Shown here piece by piece: positions 20,189 to 32,519 of a stretch of 64,000 bases of DNA (its first letter is position 1; each line of letters starts with the position of its first letter). Below the pieces are notes generated by a model. It did not search any database. It worked only from the letters and a program-made list of their open reading frames with translations, and was not told the origin of the DNA. The stretch is from Arenimonas caeni (GTDB taxonomy: Bacteria; Pseudomonadota; Gammaproteobacteria; Xanthomonadales; Xanthomonadaceae): positions 460,684-524,683 of the forward strand of contig NZ_KZ679084.1 in assembly GCF_003024235.1 (NCBI RefSeq). The letters are read 5' to 3'. A program made the position numbers and the translations under genes.

Positions 20189-20260
20189 GGGGACGGGTGC
20201 AATTCGCACCCGGACACTGCGACAGCCGAAGGGGCTCGAGTGCGAATTGCACCCGTCCCC
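20189..20260. repeat. REP-like inverted repeat, 21-bp perfect arms
   Basis: The arms at 20189-20209 and 20240-20260 are perfect reverse complements, each with GGGGAC at its outer end. The left arm also contains an internal hairpin (GGGTGC-AATTC-GCACCC), so alternate folds are possible. It fills the gap between the convergent genes coaE and the Nudix gene. The outer cap resembles two other inverted repeats here (50512-50583 and the GGGACAG-containing one at 55771-55854). This suggests a dispersed REP family; bidirectional termination is a possible role. Confidence 0.85.
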
Positions 20261-20267
20261 ATCCGGC

Positions 20268-21221
20268 CTACTTCGGCCAGAAGGCCCGGATGCCGGCGAC
20301 GCCCTGTCCGCCGTGCCTGCGCGCCGTGGCGACGTCCTGGGGCCGCAGGCCGCCCAGGGCATAGATCGGCAGCGAAACGCCCTCACGCAGGCGCGAGAAG
20401 CGCTCCCAGCCCATCGGCGTGGCCCCGGGATGGCTCGCGGTGGCGTGCACCGGGCCCAGCACCGCGAAATCCAGACCCAGGCGCTCGGCCTGGGCCAGTT
20501 CGTCGGCGTCGTGGCAGGAGGCGGCCACCAGCTGGCCGGCCGGCAGCGGCCGCCCGGACAGCGCCATCAGCTGTTTGGAGGTCAGGTGCAGGCCGATGCC
20601 CAGGTCGGCAGCCAGGCCCGGCTCGCCGTTGACCAGCAGCTCGGCGCCTGCGGCCTGGCAGCGGGTGCGGGCATCCATGGCCAGCGCCGCCAGGGCCTGG
20701 GCCGGCAGTGCCCTGGCGCGCAATTGGATGCGCCGGGCGCCGGCCGCCAGGGCCTTGTCGAGTTTCGCCAGGAAGGCCGCCGCCGACTCGGGCTCGGGGC
20801 TGACCAGATACCGCGCCGGCGCCGTCAGCGCCGCCACGACGGGCCGGTCGGCCGGGGGCATGGGGTAGGAAGCCAGCTTCTCGGGCGGCGACCAGGCCAG
20901 GGCCTGCTTCTCCAGGCCGCGGGCCGTGCCGGTGAAGCCGGGCACCTCGTACACGTCCAGGACGATGCGCTTGTGCGGATAGGCCTGCGGCACCGACACC
21001 AGCGGCTCGGCGCCGAGGATGCGGATGCCGAGTTCTTCCTCGAGCTCGCGGGCCAGGGCGGCGACGGGCGCCTCGCCCGGCTCGACCTTTCCGCCCGGGA
21101 ATTCCCAGGCGCCGGCCAGGTCGCGCCCGGCGGTGCGCCGGGCCAGCAGGATCCGGCCGCGGGCGTCCCTCAGGACGGCCGCGACCACGTGCACGGGGGG
21201 CTCAGGTCGGTCGCCGGGCAT
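20268..21221 (-). CDS. Nudix hydrolase (MutT-like) fused to a ThiE/TenI-like domain
   Basis: A 317-residue two-domain protein. The N-terminal MutT-type domain carries a full Nudix box at about 44-66 (G-x5-E-x7-REL-x-EE-x-G-I), predicting hydrolysis of oxidised nucleoside triphosphates such as 8-oxo-dGTP. Residues about 135-317 form a TIM barrel of the thiamine phosphate synthase/TenI group (IQLRARALP, GLHLTSKQLMAL, FAVLGPVHATASHPG, YALGGL). The HLGQxD segment of true ThiE is absent (HLTSKQ), so thiamine synthesis by this domain is doubtful. Its position after secA, 23 bases away, matches mutT in related genomes. The domain fusion is known in proteobacteria. Confidence 0.92.
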   Translation of the reverse strand: MPGDRPEPPVHVVAAVLRDARGRILLARRTAGRDLAGAWEFPGGKVEPGEAPVAALARELEEELGIRILGAEPLVSVPQAYPHKRIVLDVYEVPGFTGTARGLEKQALAWSPPEKLASYPMPPADRPVVAALTAPARYLVSPEPESAAAFLAKLDKALAAGARRIQLRARALPAQALAALAMDARTRCQAAGAELLVNGEPGLAADLGIGLHLTSKQLMALSGRPLPAGQLVAASCHDADELAQAERLGLDFAVLGPVHATASHPGATPMGWERFSRLREGVSLPIYALGGLRPQDVATARRHGGQGVAGIRAFWPK

Positions 21222-21244
21222 GCGTCCGGTTCAGCTCCAGGCCT

Positions 21245-23986
<2,742 letters not shown>

Positions 23987-24035
23987 TGGGAAAGCCGGTT
24001 GGGGAGCGCGCTACGCGCTCGGCGCGAAAGAACAA

Positions 24036-24067
24036 GGCCGCGGCAGCCCCCGGGGGGCGTCGCGGCC
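24036..24067 (-). promoter_or_regulatory. Hairpin in the secA leader
   Basis: GGCCGCG and CGCGGCC enclose an inner GCCCCC/GGGGGC stem, forming a long GC-rich hairpin 50-80 bases before the secA start. No T tract follows on the minus strand. It may affect read-through or translation of secA; no open frame resembling SecM with an arrest sequence was recognised. Confidence 0.4.
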
Positions 24068-24090
24068 GTCTAGTCTAACGTGGGGACAGG

Positions 24091-24113
24091 GGACGGGGTA
24101 TCAAGCCCCGTCC
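24091..24113 (-). terminator. Hairpin downstream of the M23 peptidase gene
   Basis: GGACGGGG and CCCCGTCC form a perfect 8-bp stem, starting 7 bases past the peptidase stop. The adjacent TGGGGACAGGGGACGGGG resembles the GGGGAC cap of the REP-like repeats elsewhere in the window, so it may be a half-element acting as a transcription end. Confidence 0.5.
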
Positions 24114-24120
24114 GGGGCCT

Positions 24121-25035
24121 TCAACCGCGGGCCTGGTCGAGGTAGTTGCGCGGGTTGACCTGACGGCCGTTGAGGGTGACCTCGAAGTGCAGGTGCGAGC
24201 CGGTGGAACGGCCGGTGGAGCCCACCTTGGCGATCTGCTGGTCGGCGCGGACCACGTCGCCCACCTTCACCAGGTTGGCCTGGTTGTGCGCGTAGCGGGT
24301 CTTGTAGCCGTTGCCGTGGTCGATCTCGACGACGTTGCCGTAGCCGCTGCGCCAGCCGGAGAAGCTGACCACGCCGCCCGCGGCGGCAGTGACCGGGTCG
24401 CCGGAGTTGGCGTCGATGTCGATGCCGGCATGGTGGGCGCGGCCGCGACCGAAGGGGTCGGAACGGGCACCGTAGCGCGAGGAGATGTAGCCGGGCGCCG
24501 GCATGCGGTGCGGCGTGCCCTGGTTCTCGAGCTTCTGGTTGAAGAGCATCGACTCGAGCACCGAGAGCTGGCGGCCCGAGTGGGCGAACTGCGCCTCGAG
24601 GGCGTCGAGGCTGCCCAGCAGGTCGATGGCCGGCACGTCTTCGGCCGCTTCCGAACCACCCTGGCCGGGCAGTTCGTTGAAATCGAATTCGCCGTCCTTG
24701 AGCTTGCCGACCTGGGTCAGGCGATCGCCGAGGGCGTTGAGGCGGTTGGCCTGGGCCTGGAGCTCACCGACGCGGGCGGCGATGGCGTTGACTTCCACCT
24801 GTGCCTGCTCGCGGGCGACGGCGAGTTCGGCGGCCTGCTGCTCGAACTCGGCCTGCAGCTTGGCGATCTCGGCCTTGGCGGCGCCGTCGGCGCCCCGGGC
24901 GAGGAAACCCGCCGAGAAGGCCAGCCCGAGCACCAGTCCGACGATGCCCAGCGCGGACGCCAGGACCTTCGGCTGGTCGAAGGCCAGTTTTTTCGGCCCC
25001 CGGAGGAAATTTGCTGCGATGATGACATTCATCAT
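24121..25035 (-). CDS. M23 (LytM) family metallopeptidase, membrane anchored
   Basis: A 304-residue envelope protein. One membrane helix (about 24-45) is followed by a coiled coil rich in Ala, Glu and Gln (about 50-130), and a C-terminal LytM domain (about 185-300) with SRYGARSDPFGRGRAHHAGID and the HLHFEV zinc motif. Both zinc-binding motifs are present, so it should be an active peptidoglycan endopeptidase rather than an EnvC-like activator. The ATG at 25033-25035 was chosen because the membrane helix follows promptly. Its start codon overlaps that of divergent dciA by two bases. Pseudomonas has a comparable peptidase between dciA and secA. Confidence 0.9.
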   Translation of the reverse strand: MMNVIIAANFLRGPKKLAFDQPKVLASALGIVGLVLGLAFSAGFLARGADGAAKAEIAKLQAEFEQQAAELAVAREQAQVEVNAIAARVGELQAQANRLNALGDRLTQVGKLKDGEFDFNELPGQGGSEAAEDVPAIDLLGSLDALEAQFAHSGRQLSVLESMLFNQKLENQGTPHRMPAPGYISSRYGARSDPFGRGRAHHAGIDIDANSGDPVTAAAGGVVSFSGWRSGYGNVVEIDHGNGYKTRYAHNQANLVKVGDVVRADQQIAKVGSTGRSTGSHLHFEVTLNGRQVNPRNYLDQARG

Positions 25036-25525
25036 GTCTGACCGGTCCAAACCTTTCGTCCGCGGCTCGGCACCACCGGCCCGCCTGCCCCCCGAAGCGC
25101 TCGACGCGCTCTCGGGGACCGGGCTCGCCAGCGTGGTCGAGCGCGCCCGTTGGCTGGGCAAGCTCGACCCCGTGCTTCGCCAGAGTCTCCCCGCCACCTT
25201 GGCCGACCAGTGCAGGCTGGCCAACGTGGATGACAAGAACTTGGTCTTCCTTGTCAGCGGCCCGGTCTGGAAGGCCAAGCTGCGGCTGCATGCCGACGCC
25301 CTGCTGGGCGCGGCGGCCGCGGCCGGGCTCAAGGCCAGGACGCTGGTGGTGAAGGTGGCTCCGCCCGAACCTGCCATCCCCGCAGGAACCGGCCATTCGA
25401 AACCACTTTCCGAGGCAGTCCGCGATTCACTGCGGGCCACCGCCCTGTCGGTCTCTGATCCGGGGTTGCGCGCGCAGCTTCTGCGACTGGCTGGGCCGCC
25501 CCGGGGGGACACCGACGGGGCATGA
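25034..25525 (+). CDS. dciA: DUF721 protein, DciA-type helicase loader
   Basis: A 163-residue member of DUF721 (DciA), the ancestral loader or operator of replicative helicase DnaB. The KH-like core runs about residues 25-110 (LDPVLRQSLPATLADQCRLA, FLVSGPVWKAKLRLHADALL); the C-terminal tail is Pro/Ser-rich. The start at 25034 is favoured by MSDRSKPF; Met codons at 25019 and 25022 are in frame. Position between lpxC and secA matches dciA in Pseudomonas. The start codon interlocks with that of the M23 gene on the other strand, so each promoter must lie inside the other's coding sequence. Confidence 0.85.
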   Translation: MSDRSKPFVRGSAPPARLPPEALDALSGTGLASVVERARWLGKLDPVLRQSLPATLADQCRLANVDDKNLVFLVSGPVWKAKLRLHADALLGAAAAAGLKARTLVVKVAPPEPAIPAGTGHSKPLSEAVRDSLRATALSVSDPGLRAQLLRLAGPPRGDTDGA

Positions 25526-25526
25526 T

Positions 25527-25544
25527 GCCCCGGCGATGCGGGGC
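25527..25544 (+). terminator. Hairpin after dciA
   Basis: GCCCCG-GCGATG-CGGGGC begins 2 bases after the dciA stop and is followed by TTGTCGTT. It is a plausible short intrinsic terminator in the 68-base convergent gap with lpxC. The AACGATCGTT palindrome near 25570 may serve the lpxC side. Confidence 0.55.
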
Positions 25545-25593
25545 TTGTCGTTAACCAGGCGTTAAACGATCGTTAAAGAGTGTGACGCAGTTC

Positions 25594-26505
25594 TCAGACC
25601 GCCTGCGCCGGGTGGGCGTAGGAAATCGGCGCCAGGGCCGGGTCTTCGAAGGTCACCTCTTCCCAGGCCGAGGTATCGGCCAGGAGGGCGCGCAGCAGCT
25701 GGTTGTTGAGCGCATGGCCCGACTTGTAGCCATAGAAGGCGCCGATCAGGCTGTGGCCGAGCAGGTACAGGTCGCCGATGGCGTCGAGGATCTTGTGCTT
25801 GACGAACTCGTCCTCGTAGCGGAGGCCGTCGTCGTTGAGCACGCGGTAGTCGTCGAGCACGATGGCGTTGTCCATCGAGCCGCCCAGGGCCAGGTTGCGC
25901 TCGCGCAGGAACTCGATGTCCTTCATGAAGCCGAAGGTGCGGGCGCGGCTGACTTCCTTCACGAACGAGGTCGTGGAGAAGTCGATCTCGGTGCTCGAGG
26001 TGGCCTTGTTGAAGATCGGGTGGGCGAAGTCGATGGTGAAACCGACCTTGAAGCCCTCGAAGGGCTCGAACCGGGCCCACTTGTCGCCGTCCTCGACCTT
26101 GATCGGCTTCTTGATGCGGATGAAGCGCTTGGCCTTTTCCTGCTCCTCGATGCCCGCCGACTGCAGCAGGAACACGAAGGGACCGGCCGAGCCGTCCATG
26201 ATCGGCACCTCGGCCGTGGACAGGTCCACGTAGGCATTGTCGATGCCCAGGCCGGCCATGGCCGAAAGCAGGTGCTCGATGGTCATCACGCGCACGTTGC
26301 CTTCCACCAGCGCCGTGCACAGGCTGGTGTCGCCGACCTTCTCGGCCTTGGCGTGGATTTCGATGGGCTGGTCGAAGTCCACGCGCCGGAAGACGATGCC
26401 GGTATCGGGCGCAGCCGGGCGCAAGGTCATGTAGACCTTCTCGCCGCTATGCAGGCCCACGCCGGTGGCGCGGATGACGTTCTTTAGTGTGCGTTGTCTG
26501 ATCAT
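25594..26505 (-). CDS. lpxC: UDP-3-O-acyl-N-acetylglucosamine deacetylase
   Basis: Zinc amidase performing the committed step of lipid A synthesis in the cytoplasm. Starting at ATG 26503-26505 ([11 protein letters not shown]) gives 303 residues, the family length; upstream in-frame codons are not conserved. Zinc ligands are His78, His237 and Asp241, with Glu77 and His264 as catalytic residues ([22 protein letters not shown]). It lies downstream of ftsZ, but a terminator and a 309-base gap suggest its own promoter. Confidence 0.98.
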   Translation of the reverse strand: MIRQRTLKNVIRATGVGLHSGEKVYMTLRPAAPDTGIVFRRVDFDQPIEIHAKAEKVGDTSLCTALVEGNVRVMTIEHLLSAMAGLGIDNAYVDLSTAEVPIMDGSAGPFVFLLQSAGIEEQEKAKRFIRIKKPIKVEDGDKWARFEPFEGFKVGFTIDFAHPIFNKATSSTEIDFSTTSFVKEVSRARTFGFMKDIEFLRERNLALGGSMDNAIVLDDYRVLNDDGLRYEDEFVKHKILDAIGDLYLLGHSLIGAFYGYKSGHALNNQLLRALLADTSAWEEVTFEDPALAPISYAHPAQAV

Positions 26506-26814
26506 CTTGTGGCGTTCTCCGGGGCAGGAGCGCGCAAAACCGTCCCGAACGATAACACAGCGCCGAACAAACGAAAACCTAACATTCAAACAATTGTATA
26601 GATCCTGCAACCTCGTTCACATTCCCGGGCCGTTCCGGCCCCTCCCCCGGGCCTGGGAAAAGGGCCCGCCGGACCTGCCGGCGGGCCAAAGCTTCCCAAT
26701 CCCCCTGGGGACACACGCCGCGGGCCAGGCCCGCGAGTCCTGCACGGCGGGCCATCCGGGCCCGCCGGTGGTGGCCGCCCCGCGCCTGGTCGGGCGCCCG
26801 GGCGGCCGGGTTGC
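26506..26814. other. Intergenic region between ftsZ and lpxC
   Basis: 309 bases without a gene. The half near ftsZ is GC-rich with stacked hairpins: the terminator at 26656-26687 and further stems at 26718-26735 and 26746-26766. The half near lpxC has the only AT-rich block of the neighbourhood (about 26570-26605, including ATTGTATAG), where the lpxC promoter probably lies. No hexamer pair was convincing. Confidence 0.6.
26656..26687 (-). terminator. Intrinsic terminator of the dcw operon
   Basis: GGCCCGCCGG-CAGGT-CCGGCGGGCC is a perfect 10-bp stem with a 5-base loop, followed on the minus strand by CTTTTCCC. It lies about 130 bases past the ftsZ stop and is the clearest intrinsic terminator in the window. 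Confidence 0.85.
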
Positions 26815-28041
26815 TCAGTCCGCCTGCCGGCGCAGGAAGGCCGGGATGTCCAGGTAGCTGGTGTCGCCCGCCAGGCCCGACAGGGCGGTTTCCGCCCCCG
26901 AGACCGGCTCGGCCGAGGCCCGGCCGGCGCGCAGGCCCAAGTGGCCGCCCGGCATCGGGGTGCCATTGGCCTGGGCCGTGGCGGCCTCGTCCACCATGCC
27001 GGTGGTGGCGTTGCGAACCAGCTTCACCGGCGCCCGGTAGGCTTCCTTCTCCGGGGTCCGGACCGGCTGGCGCACGACGCCGCGGTTGAGGCCGGTGGCC
27101 ACCACGGTCACGCGCACTTCGTCCTGCATCTCCGGGTCGAGCGAGGTGCCGATGACGACGGTGGCGTCCTCCGAGGCGAAGTCCTCGATGGTGCGGCCGA
27201 TCTCGTCGAACTCGGCCATGGTGAAGTCCGGGCCGGCGGTGATGTTGACCAGCACGCCGTTGGCGCCCGACAGGTTCACCTCGTCCAGCAGCGGGTTGGA
27301 GATCGCGGCCTCCGCGGCGGCCTGGGCGCGGTCGTCGCCGCGGGCGATGCCGGTACCCATCATGGCCAGGCCCATTTCGGACATGACCGTGCGCACGTCG
27401 GCGAAGTCGACGTTGATCAGGCCCGGGCTGACGATCAGGTCGGCTATGCCCTTCACGGCGCCCAGCAGCACGTCGTTGGCGGCACGGAAGGCCTGCACCA
27501 TGGTCGCCTGGCGGCCGAGCACGGTGATCAGCTTCTCGTTCGGGATGGTGATCAGCGAGTCGCAGTGGTGGCTGAGCTCCTCGATGCCCTTGAGCGCCAC
27601 CTGCATGCGGCGGCGGCCCTCGAACGGGAAGGGCTTGGTGATGACCGCGACGGTCAGGATGCCCATTTCCTTGGCGAGCTGGGCCACGACCGGGGCCGCG
27701 CCCGTGCCGGTGCCGCCGCCCATGCCGGCGGTGATGAACACCATGTCGGCGCCTTCCAGGGCCTCGACGATGCGCTCGCGGTCCTCGAGCGCGGCCTGGC
27801 GGCCGACCTCGGGGTTGGCGCCGGCGCCCAGGCCCTTGGTGACGTGGCTGCCCAGCTGCAGCTGCAGCTTGGCGCCACACTGCTTGATGGCCTGCGCGTC
27901 GGTGTTGGCGGTGATGAACTCAACGCCCTCCACGCCGGCGTTGACCATGTGCGCCACGGCGTTGCCGCCGCCGCCACCCACGCCCACCACCTTGATCACC
28001 GCATTGGGTGCCAGCTTTTCGATCAGTTCAAAATGTGCCAT
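26815..28041 (-). CDS. ftsZ: Cell division GTPase FtsZ
   Basis: Tubulin homologue that forms the Z ring at midcell. It has 408 residues. The nucleotide-binding loops include VGVGGGGGNAV (19-29) and the tubulin signature GGGTGTG (108-114); the T7 loop region is GLINVDFADVR. A variable linker of about 60 residues leads to the conserved C-terminal peptide DIPAFLRRQ (398-406), which binds FtsA and ZipA. A 77-base gap separates it from ftsA, unlike the overlaps upstream, so it may have an extra promoter or its own ribosome site (GGAGGACGAGG). Confidence 0.98.
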   Translation of the reverse strand: MAHFELIEKLAPNAVIKVVGVGGGGGNAVAHMVNAGVEGVEFITANTDAQAIKQCGAKLQLQLGSHVTKGLGAGANPEVGRQAALEDRERIVEALEGADMVFITAGMGGGTGTGAAPVVAQLAKEMGILTVAVITKPFPFEGRRRMQVALKGIEELSHHCDSLITIPNEKLITVLGRQATMVQAFRAANDVLLGAVKGIADLIVSPGLINVDFADVRTVMSEMGLAMMGTGIARGDDRAQAAAEAAISNPLLDEVNLSGANGVLVNITAGPDFTMAEFDEIGRTIEDFASEDATVVIGTSLDPEMQDEVRVTVVATGLNRGVVRQPVRTPEKEAYRAPVKLVRNATTGMVDEAATAQANGTPMPGGHLGLRAGRASAEPVSGAETALSGLAGDTSYLDIPAFLRRQAD

Positions 28042-28118
28042 GTCCTCGTCCTCCGTGATTCAAATCCAGGGTTTTCTTTCTGTTCTTGTGTGTGTTGCCT
28101 TTGCCTCGAAGACGTCGT

Positions 28119-29354
28119 TCAGAACTCACCTCGGTACCAGTTCTTGAACTTCGTCCAAATCGTCCCGGCCTTGCCCGCCGACAGCGTCGGGCGGCGCGGG
28201 TGTTCAATCTGGCTGCCCCAGAGCAGCAGGCCGACGCCGGTGGCATGCACCGGGTTGCCGACCACTTCGCCCAGGCCGGAGACGTGCTGGGGGATGCCCA
28301 CCCGCACCGGCATGTGCAGCATTTCCTCGGCCAGCTCGACCACGCCCTCCATGCGCGAGGCGCCGCCGGTCAGCACCAGCCCGGCGCGCACCAGCTCCTC
28401 GAAGCCGGAGCGGCGCAGCTCGGCCTGCACGAGCTCGAAGATCTCCTCGTAGCGGTTCTGCACCGCCTCGGCGAGCGCCTGGCGGGCCAGGCGGCGCGGC
28501 GGCCGGTCGCCGACGCTGGGCACCTGGATCGACTCCTCGGCGGTGGCCAGCTGGGCCAGGGCGCAAGCGTAGCGGACCTTGATCTGCTCGGCCTCGGGCG
28601 TGGGCGTGCGCAGCAGGTGGGCGATGTCGTTGGTCACCTGGTCGCCGGCGATCGGCAGGCTGGCGCTGTGGCGGATCGCACCCTGCACGAACACCGCGAT
28701 GTCGGTGGTGCCGGCGCCGATGTCCACCAGCACCACGCCCAGCTCCTTCTCGTCGCTGGTGAGCACGGCGGTGCTCGAGGCCAGCGAGCTCAGGATCAGG
28801 TCGTCCACCTGCAGGCCGCAGCGCTGCACGCACTTGCTGACGTTGCTGGCCGCCGACTGCGCGCCGGTGACCAGGTGCGCGCGCACTTCCAGCCGCACGC
28901 CGCTCATGCCCACCGGGTTGCGGATGCCTTCCTGGGAGTTGTCGACGATGTATTCCTGGGCGATGGCGTGCAGGATCTTCTGGTCGGCCGGCACCGCGAC
29001 CGCCTTGGCGGCCTCGAGCACGCGGTCGAGGTCGGCATAGGTCACCTCGCCGCCCGCCACCGGCACGATGCCGGGCGAGTTGCGGCATTGGGTGTGGCTG
29101 CCGGAGATCGAGGCGTAGACCGAGCGGATCTCGCAGCCGGCCATCAGCTCGGCTTCCTCCACCGCCCGCTGGATCGACTGCACCGTGGACTCGATGTCCA
29201 CCACGACGCCGCGCTTCATGCCGCGCGATTCGTGCGAACCGATGCCGATCACCTCGATTTCCTGGCCCGGCGAGTACTCGCCCACCAGCGCCGTCACCTT
29301 CGACGTGCCGATGTCCAGGCCAACGATCAGCGACTTGTCACCTTTCCTGTTCAT
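28119..29354 (-). CDS. ftsA: Cell division protein FtsA
   Basis: Actin-like ATPase that anchors FtsZ to the membrane and recruits later division proteins. Its 411 residues include the phosphate-1 loop IVGLDIGTSKVTALVGE (about 10-26), VDIGAGTTDIAVF (phosphate 2) and VLTGGASRMEG (adenosine motif). The C-terminal membrane-targeting helix region reads GTIWTKFKNWYRGEF. Start and ftsQ stop overlap as ATGA. Confidence 0.97.
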   Translation of the reverse strand: MNRKGDKSLIVGLDIGTSKVTALVGEYSPGQEIEVIGIGSHESRGMKRGVVVDIESTVQSIQRAVEEAELMAGCEIRSVYASISGSHTQCRNSPGIVPVAGGEVTYADLDRVLEAAKAVAVPADQKILHAIAQEYIVDNSQEGIRNPVGMSGVRLEVRAHLVTGAQSAASNVSKCVQRCGLQVDDLILSSLASSTAVLTSDEKELGVVLVDIGAGTTDIAVFVQGAIRHSASLPIAGDQVTNDIAHLLRTPTPEAEQIKVRYACALAQLATAEESIQVPSVGDRPPRRLARQALAEAVQNRYEEIFELVQAELRRSGFEELVRAGLVLTGGASRMEGVVELAEEMLHMPVRVGIPQHVSGLGEVVGNPVHATGVGLLLWGSQIEHPRRPTLSAGKAGTIWTKFKNWYRGEF

Positions 29355-30118
29355 GCATTCGTTTCCTGCGACTCGCTCCCAGCCCCGCCGTTCGCGGGAG
29401 GGTTGGGGAGTGGGTTTTCGGGCACGACGTCCTTCCAGACGATCGCGAACCCGTTCGTGTAGCGAAGGTCGGCCCGCGCCACCCGGCGCGCCGGGTCCTG
29501 GCGAAGCTGCGGCAGCATCCGCGCGAAGCGCGCCAGCCTGGCCTGCGGGTCGCCGCGGCCGGCCTCGAGCTCGGTGCCGTCGCCGAGCACCAGGCTCCAG
29601 CTGCCGCGCGCGCTGAGCCTGACGATTTCCACGCGCAGGCCCAGGGGCAGGAACAGCGGCCGGGCGATGCCGTACATCGACATCAGCTCCGAGGCCCGGT
29701 CCTCCGGGCCGTCGAACACCGGCAGGCCGGCGCCGGCGCCTGGCGGCGCGGCGAACAGGCGGCCCTGCTCGCTGAGCATCCGGCCGTCGGCCCAGCGCGC
29801 CACCGGCAGGTGCTCCTTCAGGCCCACCTCCAGGCGGTCGGGCCAGCGCTTGCGCACTTCCACGTGCTGCACCCAGGGCAACGCGGCCACCGAGCTGCGC
29901 ACGGCGTCGAGGTCGACGGCGAAGAAGCCGCCCTGCACGTGCGGCAGCACGGCTTCGCGCACGGTGGCCTCGTCGACCTGGGCGAACGCACCGGTCACGG
30001 CCAGCTTGCGCATCGGCCAGCGCTCGCCCGCGATCCAGCCGTTGAATACGGCCACCACCGGCAGCGCGACCAGTCCGATCGCCAGGATCCAGGCCGCCAG
30101 GCGCATCAGGGCGCTCAT
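29351..30118 (-). CDS. ftsQ: Cell division protein FtsQ
   Basis: Bitopic division protein that recruits FtsB and FtsL. Starting at ATG 30116-30118 gives 255 residues with one membrane helix (about 6-26), a POTRA domain (about 32-102, [18 protein letters not shown]) and the FtsQ beta domain. The chosen start overlaps the ddl stop as ATGA, matching the rest of the operon; in-frame codons upstream lie inside ddl. Confidence 0.95.
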   Translation of the reverse strand: MSALMRLAAWILAIGLVALPVVAVFNGWIAGERWPMRKLAVTGAFAQVDEATVREAVLPHVQGGFFAVDLDAVRSSVAALPWVQHVEVRKRWPDRLEVGLKEHLPVARWADGRMLSEQGRLFAAPPGAGAGLPVFDGPEDRASELMSMYGIARPLFLPLGLRVEIVRLSARGSWSLVLGDGTELEAGRGDPQARLARFARMLPQLRQDPARRVARADLRYTNGFAIVWKDVVPENPLPNPPANGGAGSESQETNA

Positions 30119-31082
30119 GCCCCGCCCTCCCCGGCCGGCAGGCTGGTCTCGAGCACGCGCCAGCACAGCTCCTCGAAGGAAATGCCGAGTTCGCGCGCGG
30201 CCTTGGGCACCAGCGAGTGGCTGGTCATGCCCGGCGCGGTGTTCACTTCGAGCAGGTAGTTGTTGCCGGCGGCGTCGCGCATCACGTCAACGCGGCCCCA
30301 GCCGCTGCAGCCTGCGGCGCGGAAGGCGGCCAGCGCCAGCGCGCGGATCGCGTCCTCGTCGCCGCCCTGCAGGCCCGGGCACAAGTACTGGGTGTCCTCG
30401 GCCTGGTACTTGGCGTGGTAGTCGTAATACTCGCCGGCCGGCACGATGCGGATGCTGGGCAGGGCCAGGTCGCCGAGCACGCCGACGGTGTACTCGCCGC
30501 CCACCACCAGCTGCTCCATCAGCAGCTCGCCCGGGTAGCGCGCGGCCAGCTCGACGGCGGCATCCAGGCCGGCCTCGTCGAACACGCGCGAGACGCCCAC
30601 GCTCGAGCCCTCGCAGGCCGGCTTGACGATCACCGGCAGGCCCAGTTCACGCGCGGCGGCGCGTACCGCGGCGGTGTCGCCGCGGGCCAGGCGCACGTAG
30701 CGCGGCGTCGGCAGCCCCAGCGACAGCCAGACCTGCTTGGTGCGGATCTTGTCCATCGCCAGCGCCGTACCGAGCACGCCCGAGCCGGTCAGCGGCACGC
30801 CCAGCGCCTCGCACAGGCCCTGCAGCACGCCGTCTTCGCCGCCGCCCTTGTTGCCGTGCAGGATGTTGAATACGCGGTCGAAGCGCTTGTCCACCAGCGC
30901 CTGCACCAGCGCCGGGATGCCGTCGACGGCGTGCGCGTCGATGCCGCGTGCGCGCAGCGCCTCGAGCACGTTGCGGCCCGACTCGAGCGACACCTCGCGC
31001 TCGGCGCTGGTGCCGCCCATCAGCACGGCGACGCGGCCGAAGTCCTTCGGGTCGGACAGGCGCAGCGGGGCGATGGCGGGCG

Positions 31083-31086
<4 letters not shown>
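30115..31086 (-). CDS. ddl: D-alanine--D-alanine ligase
   Basis: ATP-grasp ligase making D-Ala-D-Ala for peptidoglycan. 323 residues from ATG 31084-31086. Motifs: [19 protein letters not shown] (about 19-37), [33 protein letters not shown] (ATP binding) and [18 protein letters not shown] (metal and substrate site). The tyrosine YYDYHAKYQ loop is also present. It overlaps murC and ftsQ by 4 bases each. Confidence 0.97.

Positions 31087-32515
<1,429 letters not shown>

Positions 32516-32519
<4 letters not shown>

Noticed and set aside
24121-25512. Longer M23 protein starting near 25512
   Set aside because: The extension lies antisense to dciA, is Arg/Ser-rich, and would place the membrane helix far from the N-terminus.
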